64,000 nucleotides of DNA from Eulemur rufifrons (lineage: Eukaryota > Chordata > Mammalia > Primates > Lemuridae): contig NC_090996.1 of the NCBI RefSeq assembly GCF_041146395.1, forward strand, positions 27,118,738 to 27,182,737. Reading direction: 5' to 3'. Below, piece after piece: positions 44,966-55,150 of the stretch. Both the position numbers and the translations under genes were made by a program. Numbering within the stretch: the first letter of the stretch is position 1; each line of letters begins with the position of its first letter. The notes beneath the pieces were generated by a model. That model was not told the origin of the DNA. It ran no database searches and saw only the letters and a list, made by a program, of their open reading frames with translations.

Positions 44966-45648
44966 TTATTCTTTCCCGGAAATTATTTATTGATTTCTCT
45001 CTTTGGAAAGATAAGGATTTAGTTCTCTTACATGTGATGACTTCTTTCCCCATTCATGAACTAATGAGAGCTCCATGGCTAGTCCAAAAAGTAAGCACCC
45101 TTTTCACTCATTACTCCTAAACCAGGGCTCACTATTAACTCAAACCTAAGTTATTAGAAGGAGGATCTTCTGAAATGCAACCCAAATCTAGAAACAAAAG
45201 AGAGACATTCTGTTTAGTAAAATAAAGTATAGGAGAAATACTAGCATGAAGTTAAGTTTCGAAGCACAAAATGTTTGTATTTTTGATGCTTCATCCTGAG
45301 GTCAGACAACCAAGAGGAACTCTGTCCCTAGTTCCCTCCACTTGCAAGATTTAAAACAATTTCTCTCTTCCCCCCTCCCCTATTTCATTGTAGAAGTAGA
45401 CCCAGCTGATGACAAATGACAACCCATAATGCAAAATTACTATGATGTGGAAGAGAAGTACTAAAGCTCAGAATTGTGCAAGTAGTTATGTCAGTGTTTA
45501 TACAATTTTGTGGATCAAATTTCACTTTAAAATGGAAGAAAGATCTTACTCTCCTTAAAAAATAAACCAGTATATACACAGGGTTTTTTTTTCCCCCCTA
45601 TTTTTACGTATTGGTTGCCTCACAAGATTTTTAAAGACTTCTTACCTT
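44966..45648. other. Noncoding stretch, nothing recognised
   Basis: AT-rich single-copy-looking sequence. A T/C run lies at 45584-45599. Confidence 0.4.
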
Positions 45649-45649
45649 G

Positions 45650-45815
45650 AATTATTTATAGACTTACAAGAAGTTTCTAAAATAGTCCAGACAGGTCCCA
45701 TGTACCTATGATTCAGTTTCTCCCAAAGGTGGCATCTTACATAACTACTGTGCATGACCCAAACCAGGAAATTGGCATTGGCACAATCTCACACAAGACT
45801 TCATATATAGTCACG
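45650..45815 (-). mobile_element. Possible L1M fragment
   Basis: 'tccagacaggtcccatgtac', 'attcagtttctcccaaaggt', 'ggcatcttacataactactg', 'aaaccaggaaattggcattg', 'gcacaatctc' follow a stretch common in antisense L1M 3' DNA ('...aacatcttacgtaaccatgg...'). Confidence 0.55.
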
Positions 45816-46378
45816 GGAGAATTATGGATTTCTGACAATAGAGTTTGTGGGTGGCTATCCACACATCCATGACCACAGACTCACCAAGTTAAAAGTTCTT
45901 GCCATCTCCTCGCCTCAGGGGAAATAACTAAGACAGATGTTCATGAGAAAGAGGAACACATTTGGGATGGGCCTGAGGGAAGTGGAGGGAAGGCTCTGGA
46001 AATGTGGTTTAAGAAATGAGAGAAATTATGAATCCAGAGGAAAGATTTGTTATGTTGCAAGAATATTTAAGGCAAGTACACACACGCTTCTTGGTATCTA
46101 GGTTGAGATGGGAGAGTAAAGAAGAAATCCCATGGCCATGCATGGGGTGGGGGTGCAAGGCACGGGTGCCCCCAGGGAGACTGAACTAGAAGGAAGAGAG
46201 CAGAGAGGGAGTTAATGCTCTCTCTCTAACTTAAAGCTGAAATGAGCAAGGACTGGCTTTACATCTCTCATCTGAGTGATCATGGTGAATGTAGCACACT
46301 CCAACAACTCTGTTTCACATTGGGGTGTTCCATTACGTGTTCCCTCCCTCCCCACCTCCCTCCCCCAAAACAGTTTTG
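45816..46378. other. Noncoding stretch, nothing recognised
   Basis: Single-copy-looking, G-rich near 46145-46165. Confidence 0.4.
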
Positions 46379-46379
46379 A

Positions 46380-46560
46380 GAACCTACTCACTGGCCCAGA
46401 ATATGGAAATACTATGGATCCTACTATGGACCAAGTTGAAAAGTAAGACATAAGAGAATTTCTACCTCTAAGGATCTTCCCAGCTAGTGGGCAAGGCAGC
46501 AGGTCGACAGGCATGATACATGATGAGGTGTCTAATACAGACAGTGTAGCAAGAGCTAAA
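46380..46560 (-). mobile_element. L2 LINE fragment
   Basis: 'aagagaatttctacctctaa', 'ggatcttcccagctagtggg', 'caggcatgatacatgatgag', 'agtgtagcaagagctaaaac' resemble reverse-complement L2 3' sequence ('...tgccctcaaggagcttacagtctagtggg...'). Confidence 0.6.
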
Positions 46561-47496
46561 ACCTATGAGTGTGTCTGAGAAAGCAGGGAACTGAGAAATC
46601 GGGCTGAAAACTCACGAGAGGGCTGTGGGTGTCCGGATCTAGAATTTGGACTTTCAAGGATGTTGTGCAAAAGCCAATATACATCCTGGCTGCACCGTGT
46701 AGGTGTTCAAGCTGCTTCACATCAATTTATAGCTGGTATCAACCCCATTCTTTTCAGGCACTGAGCATTTCAGGATCAGTTTTCCTCACTAGATGATTGG
46801 CAACTTGTTGTTTTGCCAAATTGTTTGGGGACATTTGAGGGTGGTAGAGATGTCATTTTCTTCTCATTCTGAGTCATGAAGAGAACTCCTGGTTCTTATC
46901 TCAATTTTCCAAGTCTCCGTAGAGGGGGCCCACCTGGGCCGGCTGATTTAATTAATGTCTGTGTTATCTATCTGCTACTTTTAAAGCTGTTGTCATGTTG
47001 TTGATATTAAGGCTGCACGACGATACGCCTGCAGGCTACACCTGCCAGCACACTCCCATCTACTGACATCCTCAGCCACAGAACTCAGAGGCAACGCAAG
47101 AGATGTTCTGATTCCTGAGGATATTCATATCTGATTCTGAGAGAGTTGGCTACAGAGGAGTTTGGGTCTCACCAACTCCTACCCCACAGTTTTCTTTGTA
47201 ATAGATCTCTTGGGCTCACGAAACCACAGTCACCAGCCCACACCCATTCCAGGCCACAGAAAGTGTTTACGATCATACACTCTCAGCACATGGCATTTGG
47301 TAGACATGTAGCACCATTAATCTACCAGCTGCTTCCTACACGAAGTTATGAAATATTGAAAACTGGGTATGGATTATAAGAAAGGGTATAGTGAACGCAA
47401 TCATAGTGCAAGGATTTAGATGCCCCACATTTTATTTCTCATCAACATCAGAATAAATCTTCAAGTTCCATGAGGTTGGAGAGAGATGGTGAGAAT
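46561..47496. promoter_or_regulatory. Repeat-free block with a candidate conserved core
   Basis: No mobile element recognised over about 900 bp. The core at 46920-47050 contains 'ggccggctgatttaattaat', 'gttgttgatattaaggctgc' and 'acgacgatacgcctgcaggc': homeodomain-like motifs beside CpGs that have survived in non-island DNA. Confidence 0.4.
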
Positions 47497-47620
47497 CTTT
47501 AGCTCTGGAGTTAGGAAGGAAGCCAGTCTGAATTGGATTCTAACACTTACCAGCTGTGTGGCCTCAGTCAAGTCACTTAATGTCAATGTCCAGTACAAAA
47601 TGGGAATGCTATAACCATCA
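47497..47620 (+). mobile_element. MIR SINE running into a microsatellite
   Basis: 'agctctggagttaggaagga', 'acacttaccagctgtgtggc', 'ctcagtcaagtcacttaatg' are MIR core motifs. The trinucleotide repeat starts where MIR has its own AT-rich triplets. Confidence 0.8.
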
Positions 47621-47702
47621 TCATCATCATCAAAATCATGATCATCAACATAGCCATCACCACGACTACCATCATCACCACCACCATCATCATCATCATC
47701 AG
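47617..47702. repeat. Interrupted (ATC)n trinucleotide repeat
   Basis: ATC/ACC units over about 85 bp with interruptions, so an old, stabilised microsatellite. Confidence 0.95.
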
Positions 47703-47787
47703 CTATAACCCTATAGATTTAGGTCTGGTTAGATTCCTCTCCTGGGGACTCTGCAGACACCCTAAATTCCCAATCATAGAATGTGTC

Positions 47788-47914
47788 ACATTTTACAACT
47801 AGATTCCTCAAGGGAACAGGCAAGATAATCTTGTTTACTGTCATAACCCCATTGCCTAGAAATGTGCTGGGCACCCTTCAACATATTTTAAAATGAATTA
47901 ATGACTAAGTGAAG
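47788..47914 (+). mobile_element. L2 LINE 3' end
   Basis: 'actagattcctcaagggaac', 'aggcaagataatcttgttta', 'cccattgcctagaaatgtgc', 'tgggcacccttcaacat' match the L2 terminus. Confidence 0.75.
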
Positions 47915-47924
47915 GAGAAGAGAA

Positions 47925-48160
47925 CCAATTCTCACTGAGCACCTATTTTATGCCATATGCTTTAAATTCTTATTTCTAGTCCTCAAAGAAACCTTGAAAT
48001 ATTTCTATTTCCATTCCTTTTTGGTTTGTTTGTTTGTTTTGCCTGGAGTAATAAAGACCTTGAAAAGTTAAATGACTTCACCAAGCACACACTTTTTAAG
48101 TGAGAGTGACTGTATTCAAACATAGGATTGGCCAATGATCTCTTCATACCAGGATGACTC
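47925..48160 (-). mobile_element. MIR SINE
   Basis: 'ctgagcacctattttatgcc', 'tctagtcctcaaagaaacct', 'ttgaaaagttaaatgacttc', 'accaagcacacactttttaa' in reverse-complement MIR order, with a gttt repeat grown in the middle (48022-48040). Confidence 0.75.
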
Positions 48161-48884
48161 CCTAATGAACCAGAAAATGTATTTATTCAGAACCTTATTT
48201 ATTCTGACCATTCTGGGTAATCAGACTTTTGCTGTCTCTAAATGGAGTTGTAGGGAGGGGCACTAACATTGGGGAGTGGATGGCAGATGGCCGAATGGTG
48301 TCAAAAACATTAAATTACATGGCCTTAGGGCCACTAAGATTTTCTAGTCAAATTCCCTCCTCTTGAAATTAAGGAAATGCACAATATTGTTTCCATTTGC
48401 AAAACTATCCATTCACGCAGGGCATGCTGAGAAGTCTGGTCATGATGTTTTTATTTACAGAGGGCAGCTTTTGAAATCTCGGAGTCCTTTGCGAAGAAAA
48501 ACCAATAAAATAAAGTATTTAAACTGGGTTTTCCTCCAAAAGGCACATAACGAACAGATTTCAGATTTTATCAGCTTCTAAATAGCACAGAAGAGAGTCT
48601 AAAATATTAAGGAGAGAGGGAGCTTTTCCAAGCTGAAGGTCAAGTTAAGGGCTTTTACATAAATGTTTGATCCCAGGTGGACACTCATACAGAGGTGGCG
48701 ACACCTGCAAAGACATCTGGACTATTTCCAAGAACCACAATATTTAAATTGGCAGAAATGACATCTGGAGGACATTTCTGCCAACATTCTTCTATTTTAT
48801 AAAAAGGAGTAATCAAAATAAAATGGTGCTGTTGTAAAGGTAAAGCCTCATATAGTAAGATCAAGAGAGTTGAATTCTCGGGAT
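48161..48884. other. Noncoding stretch, nothing recognised
   Basis: Single-copy-looking sequence. Frames of 72 and 96 codons here lack domains, and the latter runs through the GAT repeat. Confidence 0.4.
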
Positions 48885-48886
48885 AA

Positions 48887-48918
48887 CGATGATGGTGGTG
48901 ATAATGATGATGATGGTG
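48887..48918. repeat. (GAT)n-like trinucleotide repeat
   Basis: GAT/GGT/AAT units over about 30 bp at the start of a reverse MIR. Confidence 0.9.
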
Positions 48919-49108
48919 CACAATTCTTAAGCATGTATTAATACTGTATATCAGATATTGTGTCCTAATCACCACCTTTACATGCTATCTACTTAACACA
49001 TTATGGGTTTGGTATTGCTAGCCCAATCTTAGTGTTCAGCAAAGAGAGTCCCAGAAGTTAAATAACTTGCCGAGTAATTAATAAGGAGCCAGATACAACT
49101 TAGATCAG
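48919..49108 (-). mobile_element. MIR SINE
   Basis: 'gtgtcctaatcaccaccttt', 'gaagttaaataacttgccga', 'gtaattaataaggagccaga' follow reverse-complement MIR. Confidence 0.65.
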
Positions 49109-49224
49109 CTTAATTGCATTCAATTACCCTATGCAGCATCTCCAAGTCACTCTCCAGAGTTATAACGAAGTATCTCATGTCAGTAGCAGCGATGTTAGAA
49201 AGAAAACATTATCCTGGGAAGGTT

Positions 49225-49750
49225 TGCCAATTGCCTGAATTTACACTCTGTTCTAGGCAAAGGGAATTTAGAGGCAAATTAATCTTTAAGGAGCTCCCAG
49301 TCTAGTAGGGAGAAAGACATTTAGGCAGATGATTATAAAACAATATGCTATCATTTCAATAGTGGATATTTATAGGCCATGAGAAGGAGCATCTAATCCA
49401 GGCTGGGAGGGTCGGGAAGATTCTGAGTCTTAAGGTAGGAGTAGAGCCAACCCAATCTAGAAGGAAAGTCATTTCAGCAGAGCAAAGAGACAGCCCATGT
49501 GGTAGGAATAGCCTGACTTTCCTAGATTATAAAAAGGCTGAGAATGATAAAAGACAAGTATGGCAAGGTTACAGAACAGGTGAAGGAAGTTGTTATATGA
49601 CACCTTTTTATTCTACAGAGAAGGGATCTTATTAAAAGGTTTAATAAAAAATTTAGATATTCTGGTTATTGTATGAGTCAGTTGAGAAAAATCTGTATTA
49701 ACCCAGGCATGGAATGATGGAAACTGGAACAAAGACCGTGGTCATCTCTT
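49225..49750 (-). mobile_element. L2 LINE 3' region
   Basis: 'tttaaggagctcccagtcta', 'gtagggagaaagacatttag', 'agaaggaaagtcatttcagc', 'aaggttacagaacaggtgaa' and 'acccaggcatggaatgatgg' track reverse-complement L2 over about 500 bp with gaps. Confidence 0.65.
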
Positions 49751-49754
49751 TTGC

Positions 49755-49862
49755 CGATAGACTGAGGTCATGTCTTCTTCAGTCTTTCCTGTCACTTGTC
49801 CCCAGACCTAGCCTAGGTAGCAGGTGCTCGTATACTAATAAATGGAATGAATAAATCAGTAT
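49755..49862 (+). mobile_element. L2 LINE 3' terminus
   Basis: 'cagacctagcctaggtagca', 'ggtgctcgtatactaataaa', 'tggaatgaataaatcag' match the plus-strand L2 end, so it is opposed to the preceding L2. Confidence 0.6.
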
Positions 49863-50145
49863 TACAGATGGAGAGTTAGAATTAATGTTTAAGAAATATT
49901 TAGAGCATTAAATTGGAATAGACTGGAAATAGATTAAATATGGATGGTGAGAAAGAGTGAAACTGAGGCAGCTCTGAGCTTCGGAGTGAGCCAGCTCCGG
50001 TTTAACTTCTGCCTTCTGAACTTGAATGGTAGGTTGTTTTTTTTCTTTTTTTTGGAAAACAGGAGTGAAAGATGATGGTGATGGCTTAATGTGGACTGAG
50101 CTAAACATAGAATTCATTGTTTGTATGTATATGAAACAGAGACAT

Positions 50146-50600
50146 AGAGTCCCGAAGATTGAAAGCAAGAGAAGAGAGACAGAAAGAGTCAGAAAGAGAG
50201 AATGTGTTTTAGAGGGAGGCAGATTTTAGAGGCTGAAAAGTGCATGACATAAAAAGGAAGAAAGAGCCCAGACAGAAAGAGAATGTTGGGGGTGCGGAGA
50301 GAATGAGAGAGGAGGGATAGAGAGAGAAAAATTGAGTTGAAGGTGAGGAACAGAGAGGAAAAAGAGTATGGAGGAGAAAGACAAGGTGAGAAGCAGAATG
50401 AGAAGAAAAGAGCAAGAGGGACACGTGAGAAGGCAGTGAGAAGGTGAGGGGACGCGACAGGTGTCAATGGCGTCCTCTACCTGGTAAAGCCAGGTGTGCA
50501 AGTGTGTGGTTGGTATTAAGCAGATGAAGAGGCTCAGAGGCTGAGGAGGATGAGCAAAGAAGAAGGAAGATATCAAAACAAGAGAAAAATCAAATAAAAG
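50146..50600. repeat. Long purine-rich (GA-rich) low-complexity tract
   Basis: The plus strand is strongly biased to A and G, densest at about 50158-50450, without a fixed unit. It creates long minus-strand frames rich in L, S, F and P that are composition artefacts. Confidence 0.85.
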
Positions 50601-51282
50601 AGGCCCCTGCTGGGAGGAGAGGGAACAGATGCTCTCTTGCTGCTCAGCCAGCGCAGGGAGGTTCAGGCTTGATCCTCTGTTACCTGGTATCAATCTACTG
50701 GCCCATTACAAGACCACGTCGCCTCTGGGCACACCTGCTCAACAAGATGCCTGGCGCTTAACAAGCCTGGAAGGGACTGTTTCTTCATTTGCAAAAGTCT
50801 ACTTTTTTCACTTTGCCCCCAAGGTGTCCACGGAGAATTCACTGGGAAGCTCCAGAGACAGCAGAATTTTGATGTCACATCAGAAGGATTTGCCCCCTCC
50901 AGATTCCATTCTGGGCGAGGTGATTAGCTGGGCCAAGAGACCCCTTTCTGGCAAGAACGTCATGGCACTTGCTGACAGCCCTCTGTACAATGGATAAGAG
51001 AGTCCAGAAATAACAAGAATAATGAATAAGCAATCAGTCTATTCTTGGGTCTGCTATTACCGCCCTTCTAACTGGGTGCCTCCGAGTTTCCTGGGATTCC
51101 CTACACAATAGCACTGATCCCAGACAGACCCAGCAACCAAGGCTGGAGATATAATAACTCATAACAAACATTCCGATCGGACCTGATGGCCATGCTGGAA
51201 GCAGTGACGAGTGGTCCTGTTGTCGTATCTTCCCTCTCCCCAAAATCGGTGACAGTTGGACATGACAAGTTTTGCCCAGAGA
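50601..51282. other. Noncoding stretch, nothing recognised
   Basis: GC-moderate single-copy DNA. A 122-codon plus frame (50629-50997) and opposing minus frames have no domain or visible splice structure. Confidence 0.35.
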
Positions 51283-51497
51283 ATAGACTTGAGTTTCAAT
51301 CCCAGTTCTGCCAATTCCTAGCTTCTTGGCTTTGGGCAAATCACTTCATCACTCTGAGCCTCACTTTCCTCATCTAAAATTAGGGTTAATAGTTCCCATC
51401 TCATATCATTTTTGTGAAGACTGCCGCTAATGTATGCAAATTGCCTGGCACATAGTAGACTTTCAATAAATGATAGTTATTAGTATTATTATTATAG
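51283..51497 (+). mobile_element. MIR SINE, near full length
   Basis: 'gagtttcaatcccagttctg', 'cttctggctttgggcaaatc'-type core, 'actctgagcctcactttcct', 'gcctggcacatagtagactt', 'tcaataaatgatagttatta' give one of the clearest MIRs, ending in att triplets. Confidence 0.95.
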
Positions 51498-52321
51498 AGG
51501 GCATCTTTGGCGAGGACGCAAGACTGGCAGCCTGACAAATAAGAAGCCAGAGCTACATTTTGAAAAACCACCACTGAAGTACGCAGTCGCCCTAATTAGA
51601 ATTCTCATTAAGTTTTGATAATGAGAAATGTGTGAGAAGACACTTTTCAATCTCCCAAGAGAGAACAGAAAGTGGGAGGATTAAAAAAAAAAAAGTGAAA
51701 AAAGAATAACTTTCAGTGGTATCTCATTTTTGTCTTCTTGATCTTGGTGAGCATTAAGAGAAATTGAATGAAACGTCCCTCGTGTGCTCACCTTTTGTCC
51801 TAATGGGGTGTTTCATAATACTCTTGTCCAAGGATAATTAGTGCCCACATGGATATATTTCTCTCCTAGCTCAAGAACTGATGGACTCACAAAATAATTG
51901 AGTATATCCTTAGTACAGGACGGAGCAGGATGTGGGAAAGGGAGTTCAAATAAGAAATTCTGGATTAAGGCTGTAATTGGCAGGCTTGCTCCAGGGCAAC
52001 CCTTTATATGAGGTTTGCCATGTAACGTGGGGACAAAGTAAAAGCTTAAGGAGACCACCCAAGGGTGAGCAGGATCATGCCAGGCCCTTGAACCTCTGTG
52101 CTGTCATGAGAGAATACGGGTTCTGATTGCTGGAAATGCTAATGGTTTGTTTTAAAGAGTAGCAAAGGGCTGGACACATAATCAAGTTATAGAGAAAGAA
52201 ACTCCATGCATTTGAGAAATTTTTGAAGTCCTTACACCGCTATTTCCCTTGTGTATTTGGACAGATGTTCCCATAAGCACTGATACTGTCATGACAGTAG
52301 GAGAGACGCACCTCATAATAT
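51498..52321. promoter_or_regulatory. Repeat-free block, candidate conserved core at 51560-51680
   Basis: No mobile element recognised. 'gtcgccctaattagaattct', 'cattaagttttgataatgag' and 'acttttcaatctcccaagag' form a compact AT-rich core with ATTA motifs. Confidence 0.3.
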
Positions 52322-52762
52322 AGCTGACCCTTAAATGATGCAGAGATTAGGGGCACTGACCCCCATGCAGCCAAAAATCTGCAGATAGTTTTTTACTCTC
52401 CAAAAGTTTACTAATAGCCTACTGTTGACTGGAGATCTTACTGATAACATATCAATTAACACATACAGTGTATAGTATATGTATTATTTACTATATTCTT
52501 ACAATAAAGTTAGCTACAGAAAAGATAATGCTATTAAGAAAATCATAAGGAAGAGAAAATATATTTACTATTCATTCAGTGGAAGTAGATCATCATAAAG
52601 GTCTCCATTCTCGTTGGCTTCATGCTGAGTAGACTGAGGAGGAGGAGGAGGAGGAAGAGGAGGGATTGGTATTGCTGTCTCTGGGGTGGCAGAGGTGGAA
52701 GAAAATCCACATACAAGTGGACCTGCACAGTTCAAACCCATGTTATTCAAAGGTCAACTGCA
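52322..52762 (-). mobile_element. Tigger-family DNA transposon copy A with transposase-tail remnant
   Basis: Ends read 'gctgacccttaaatgatgc' and 'ttcaaaggtcaactgca', the inverted repeats of a TcMar-Tigger element. On the minus strand a 60-codon frame (52568-52750) keeps a proline run followed by an acidic tail ending NENGDLYDDLLPLNE, the degraded C-terminal part of the transposase family. Shares most of its body with the copy at 61428-61852. Not autonomous. Confidence 0.85.
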
Positions 52763-53104
52763 TTTCCTTTCATCCATTCATTCAACCAATATTTATCGAA
52801 TGCCTACTATGTTACAGGCACTGTGGGAGGTGCTGGAGATACAGCAGCAAAGATGTGCACCCTCGTGGAGCTTCCATTCCAGTGAGAAGAGACAGATAAT
52901 AAGGGTAAACGTGAGTAGGTAAATTATACAGTAGGACAGAAGCATAAAGAGCAGGGTAAGACAGATCAGGAGGTTGGGAGAGACATGGGCAGGGCAGGGT
53001 AAGTTGCAGTATTGACAGGATGTCAGGCCTCACTGAGAAGGTGAAACATGAGCAGAGATTCTAAAGAGGTGAAGGAGAGGCCCAGGGGAGGAAGACTGAT
53101 CACA

Positions 53105-53306
53105 AAGAGGAATCTTGCACCGTTTCTCACCCTCGGCACTGCTGACATGTGGGAACAGAGAATTCTCTGTTGTAGGAGGAGGAGGGCTGTCCTATGCCTG
53201 GTAGGATGTTTAACAGCATCCTTGGCTTCTACCTACTCCCCCTGCCAAGTTCTGACCTCCCTGAAGTAGGGAGACAAAATTGCCCAGTTGGGAATTACTG
53301 CCAAAA
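53105..53306 (-). mobile_element. MER5A hAT-Charlie element nested in L2
   Basis: 'tttctcaccctcggcactgc', 'aatctctgttgtagg'-type sequence, 'aggatgtttaacagcatcct', 'tggcttctacctactccccc', 'aaattgcccagttgggaatt' are reverse-complement MER5A landmarks. Confidence 0.9.
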
Positions 53307-53453
53307 CGCTCAAGGCAAGCATGTACTTGGAGCATTTGTGGAACAGCAATGAGGCCAGCAGTGGCTGGGGCAGAGTGAACAAAGGCGTGAACAAATAGTA
53401 CAACAGAAAGGCAGAGCGGAAATTGTAGGCCAGATCATAGACGGTCTTTTTCT

Positions 53454-53475
53454 TTTTCTTTTTTTTTTTTTTTTA
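53454..53475. repeat. T-rich tract within the L2
   Basis: tttttc units, then poly-T. Confidence 0.9.
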
Positions 53476-53544
53476 AAGGGCTTTGATTCTACTTGCAGTA
53501 AAATGAAAGGAACTGAGGGAAGAGAGACATGATTTGTCTTGAGG

Positions 53545-53620
53545 GAACATGCTGTGTGCCAGGCATTGTTGCAGAATCCTTTACCTACCTTGTAACTGGC
53601 CTCAGGGCACAAAGCTGGGC
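53545..53620 (-). mobile_element. MIR SINE fragment
   Basis: 'gctgtgtgccaggcattgtt', 'gcagaatcctttacctacct' match the reverse-complement MIR 3' end. Confidence 0.6.
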
Positions 53621-54454
53621 TTGGGACTCAGTTCTCTCTGGTCAAGGAGGAAGTGGACTGGTTATATCTCCTGTGACCTGCCCCTACTCTGTCACTAAAT
53701 AAATAGTCCATTGCTGGAGGACTATCCCTGTCCTGGAATTTCTACTGCAGATCCAGGCTGGTGCCAGCAAGTAAGGGGATGTCGTGCTGGCCTGGGTCGC
53801 CCTCCAAACCAGAGCCGGAGAAGGTGCTACATGCAGGTAGTCATTCCGGGAAGGTATTCTAAGGAAAAGGAGGAAGGGCTGGGAAGAATAAAACAGGGGA
53901 GGAGGAAAAGCCAACCCTAGGGGGGTTTATGGACCTGATAACCATTGTGGGCATGTGGGTTTCAGTCCACTAGGACCCTCTGAGGAGCTGGTAGAAATCA
54001 CTCAGAATGGTCCACCCAAGAGATGGAGAGGGGGATATGCACCCCTGGTTTCCATCTGCCATTGGGCAAGGTTTGGGCCGTGGGGTGTTAACCTCCTTCC
54101 ACTTCTGGTTTGCACATGCCTCCTCCATGGTGGAGGAAGCAAGGCACTGAGGCAGACAGAAAGAGCTCTACAGCACACCTGGGCCAGGTGCTATCTGGGT
54201 ACACCTGCATGGCTGGTTGCCATGGCAATGGAAGGAGTTAAAAAAAAAAAAAAAGTTGGCCAAAAGCAGGTGAAGTGGAGCCCAAGAGGTACCTCACACA
54301 AGAGACGGGATGAGGGGCTGAAATGTCCCCTGGAATGTGGGCTGTCTGCAGTCCCTTTGCCCCTGCGTTTAGACAGGTGGAAGCTTGGGGGTGCATCACC
54401 TTCACACACAAAGGCCATCATCTTCAATTTTCAGGGAGCTGCTTAGACTTTTCT
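53621..54454. other. Noncoding stretch with a 163-codon frame of doubtful meaning
   Basis: The plus frame 53955-54446 is open for 163 codons but runs through an A13 homopolymer giving KKKKK, has no domain and an opposed minus frame over the same DNA. I see no repeat. Gene not supported. Confidence 0.35.
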
Positions 54455-54602
54455 TATCTACCATTTTATCTGTTCCTCATAGAAATCCTGCAGAAATACA
54501 GGGTAGGGGTGCAGAGCCCTGTTTTGCAGATGAAGAAAGATGCTCAGAGACCTCACACAACTAGGTAAGGGGTACGCAGAGCATTGGTGGTGGAGCCATG
54601 CT
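54455..54602 (-). mobile_element. MIR SINE
   Basis: 'gttcctcatagaaatcctgc', 'cctgttttgcagatgaagaa', 'agatgctcagagacctcaca', 'agagcattggtggtggagcc' follow reverse-complement MIR. Confidence 0.7.
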
Positions 54603-54609
54603 CAGATCT

Positions 54610-54725
54610 CTGTAAGTGATCTTCAGTAGTGCTCTGCCAACTCCTTGCATCAGAATCTCTGGTGTGCTTCTTAAAATACAGATTCCTGGGCCCCCAGAGC
54701 TCCTGAAGCATGGTGAGAAATACTG
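54610..54725 (+). mobile_element. hAT-Charlie MER20-like fragment
   Basis: 'ccttgcatcagaatctctgg', 'tgtgcttcttaaaatacaga', 'ttcctgggcccccagagctc' match 'gcatcagaatcacctgg...aaacacagattgctgggcc'. The right end is lost. Confidence 0.7.
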
Positions 54726-55029
54726 TCTATACAAGTCACTAAGGTTGGCCTCTCCATCTGCAAGGGCTGCCCTTGACTTCACGATAAAATGGCTGAGTGG
54801 GTTCCAGCCAACAGACTCTGCTTTCAGGGTCCTGGACATAGATCCTTTTCAAGCCCAAAGCTAACCATCTCCCAGAATCCTGGAATGAAAATAGTGAGTT
54901 GGTTGTTATTATATAAGTGTTTTGTGGGTACCATTCCCAGAGTAAGGCACAATGGAGGTGGGAGGGTCAGAGGAATAAGGAATTTATGAAGGCAGAGTTC
55001 CTGGCCCAAAGGATCAGAGCAGTCCAGAA
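54726..55029. other. Noncoding stretch, nothing recognised
   Basis: Single-copy-looking. Overlapping frames on both strands carry no domain. Confidence 0.4.
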
Positions 55030-55150
55030 AGATCACTGAATGCAACCTCTATATCATATGAATGAGAAAAACATTGCCCAAGATCATGCAGCTAGTTCCA
55101 GAGCTAGAATTAAAACCAAGAATTTTCTGGCACCTATTCTAATGTTCTTA
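55030..55150 (-). mobile_element. MIR SINE fragment
   Basis: 'tgagaaaaacattgcccaag', 'atcatgcagctagttccaga', 'gctagaattaaaaccaagaa' follow reverse-complement MIR. Confidence 0.7.

Larger units (their letters stand above)
52763..53531 (-). mobile_element. L2 LINE 3' region, split by MER5A
   Basis: 'tcattcaaccaatatttatc', 'ctatgttacaggcactgtgg', 'ccctcgtggagcttccattc', 'gggcagggcagggtaagttg' (left) and 'aatgaggccagcagtggctg', 'gcagagtgaacaaaggcgtg', 'ttgtaggccagatcatagac' (right) are consecutive parts of reverse-complement L2, interrupted at about 53100-53305. Confidence 0.85.

Noticed and set aside
50226..50693. 155-codon minus-strand frame rich in L, S, F, P
   Set aside because: It is the complement of the purine-rich tract, and composition alone explains the missing stops.
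53955..54446. 163-codon open frame on the plus strand
   Set aside because: Passes through an A homopolymer, has an opposed overlapping frame and no recognisable domain.
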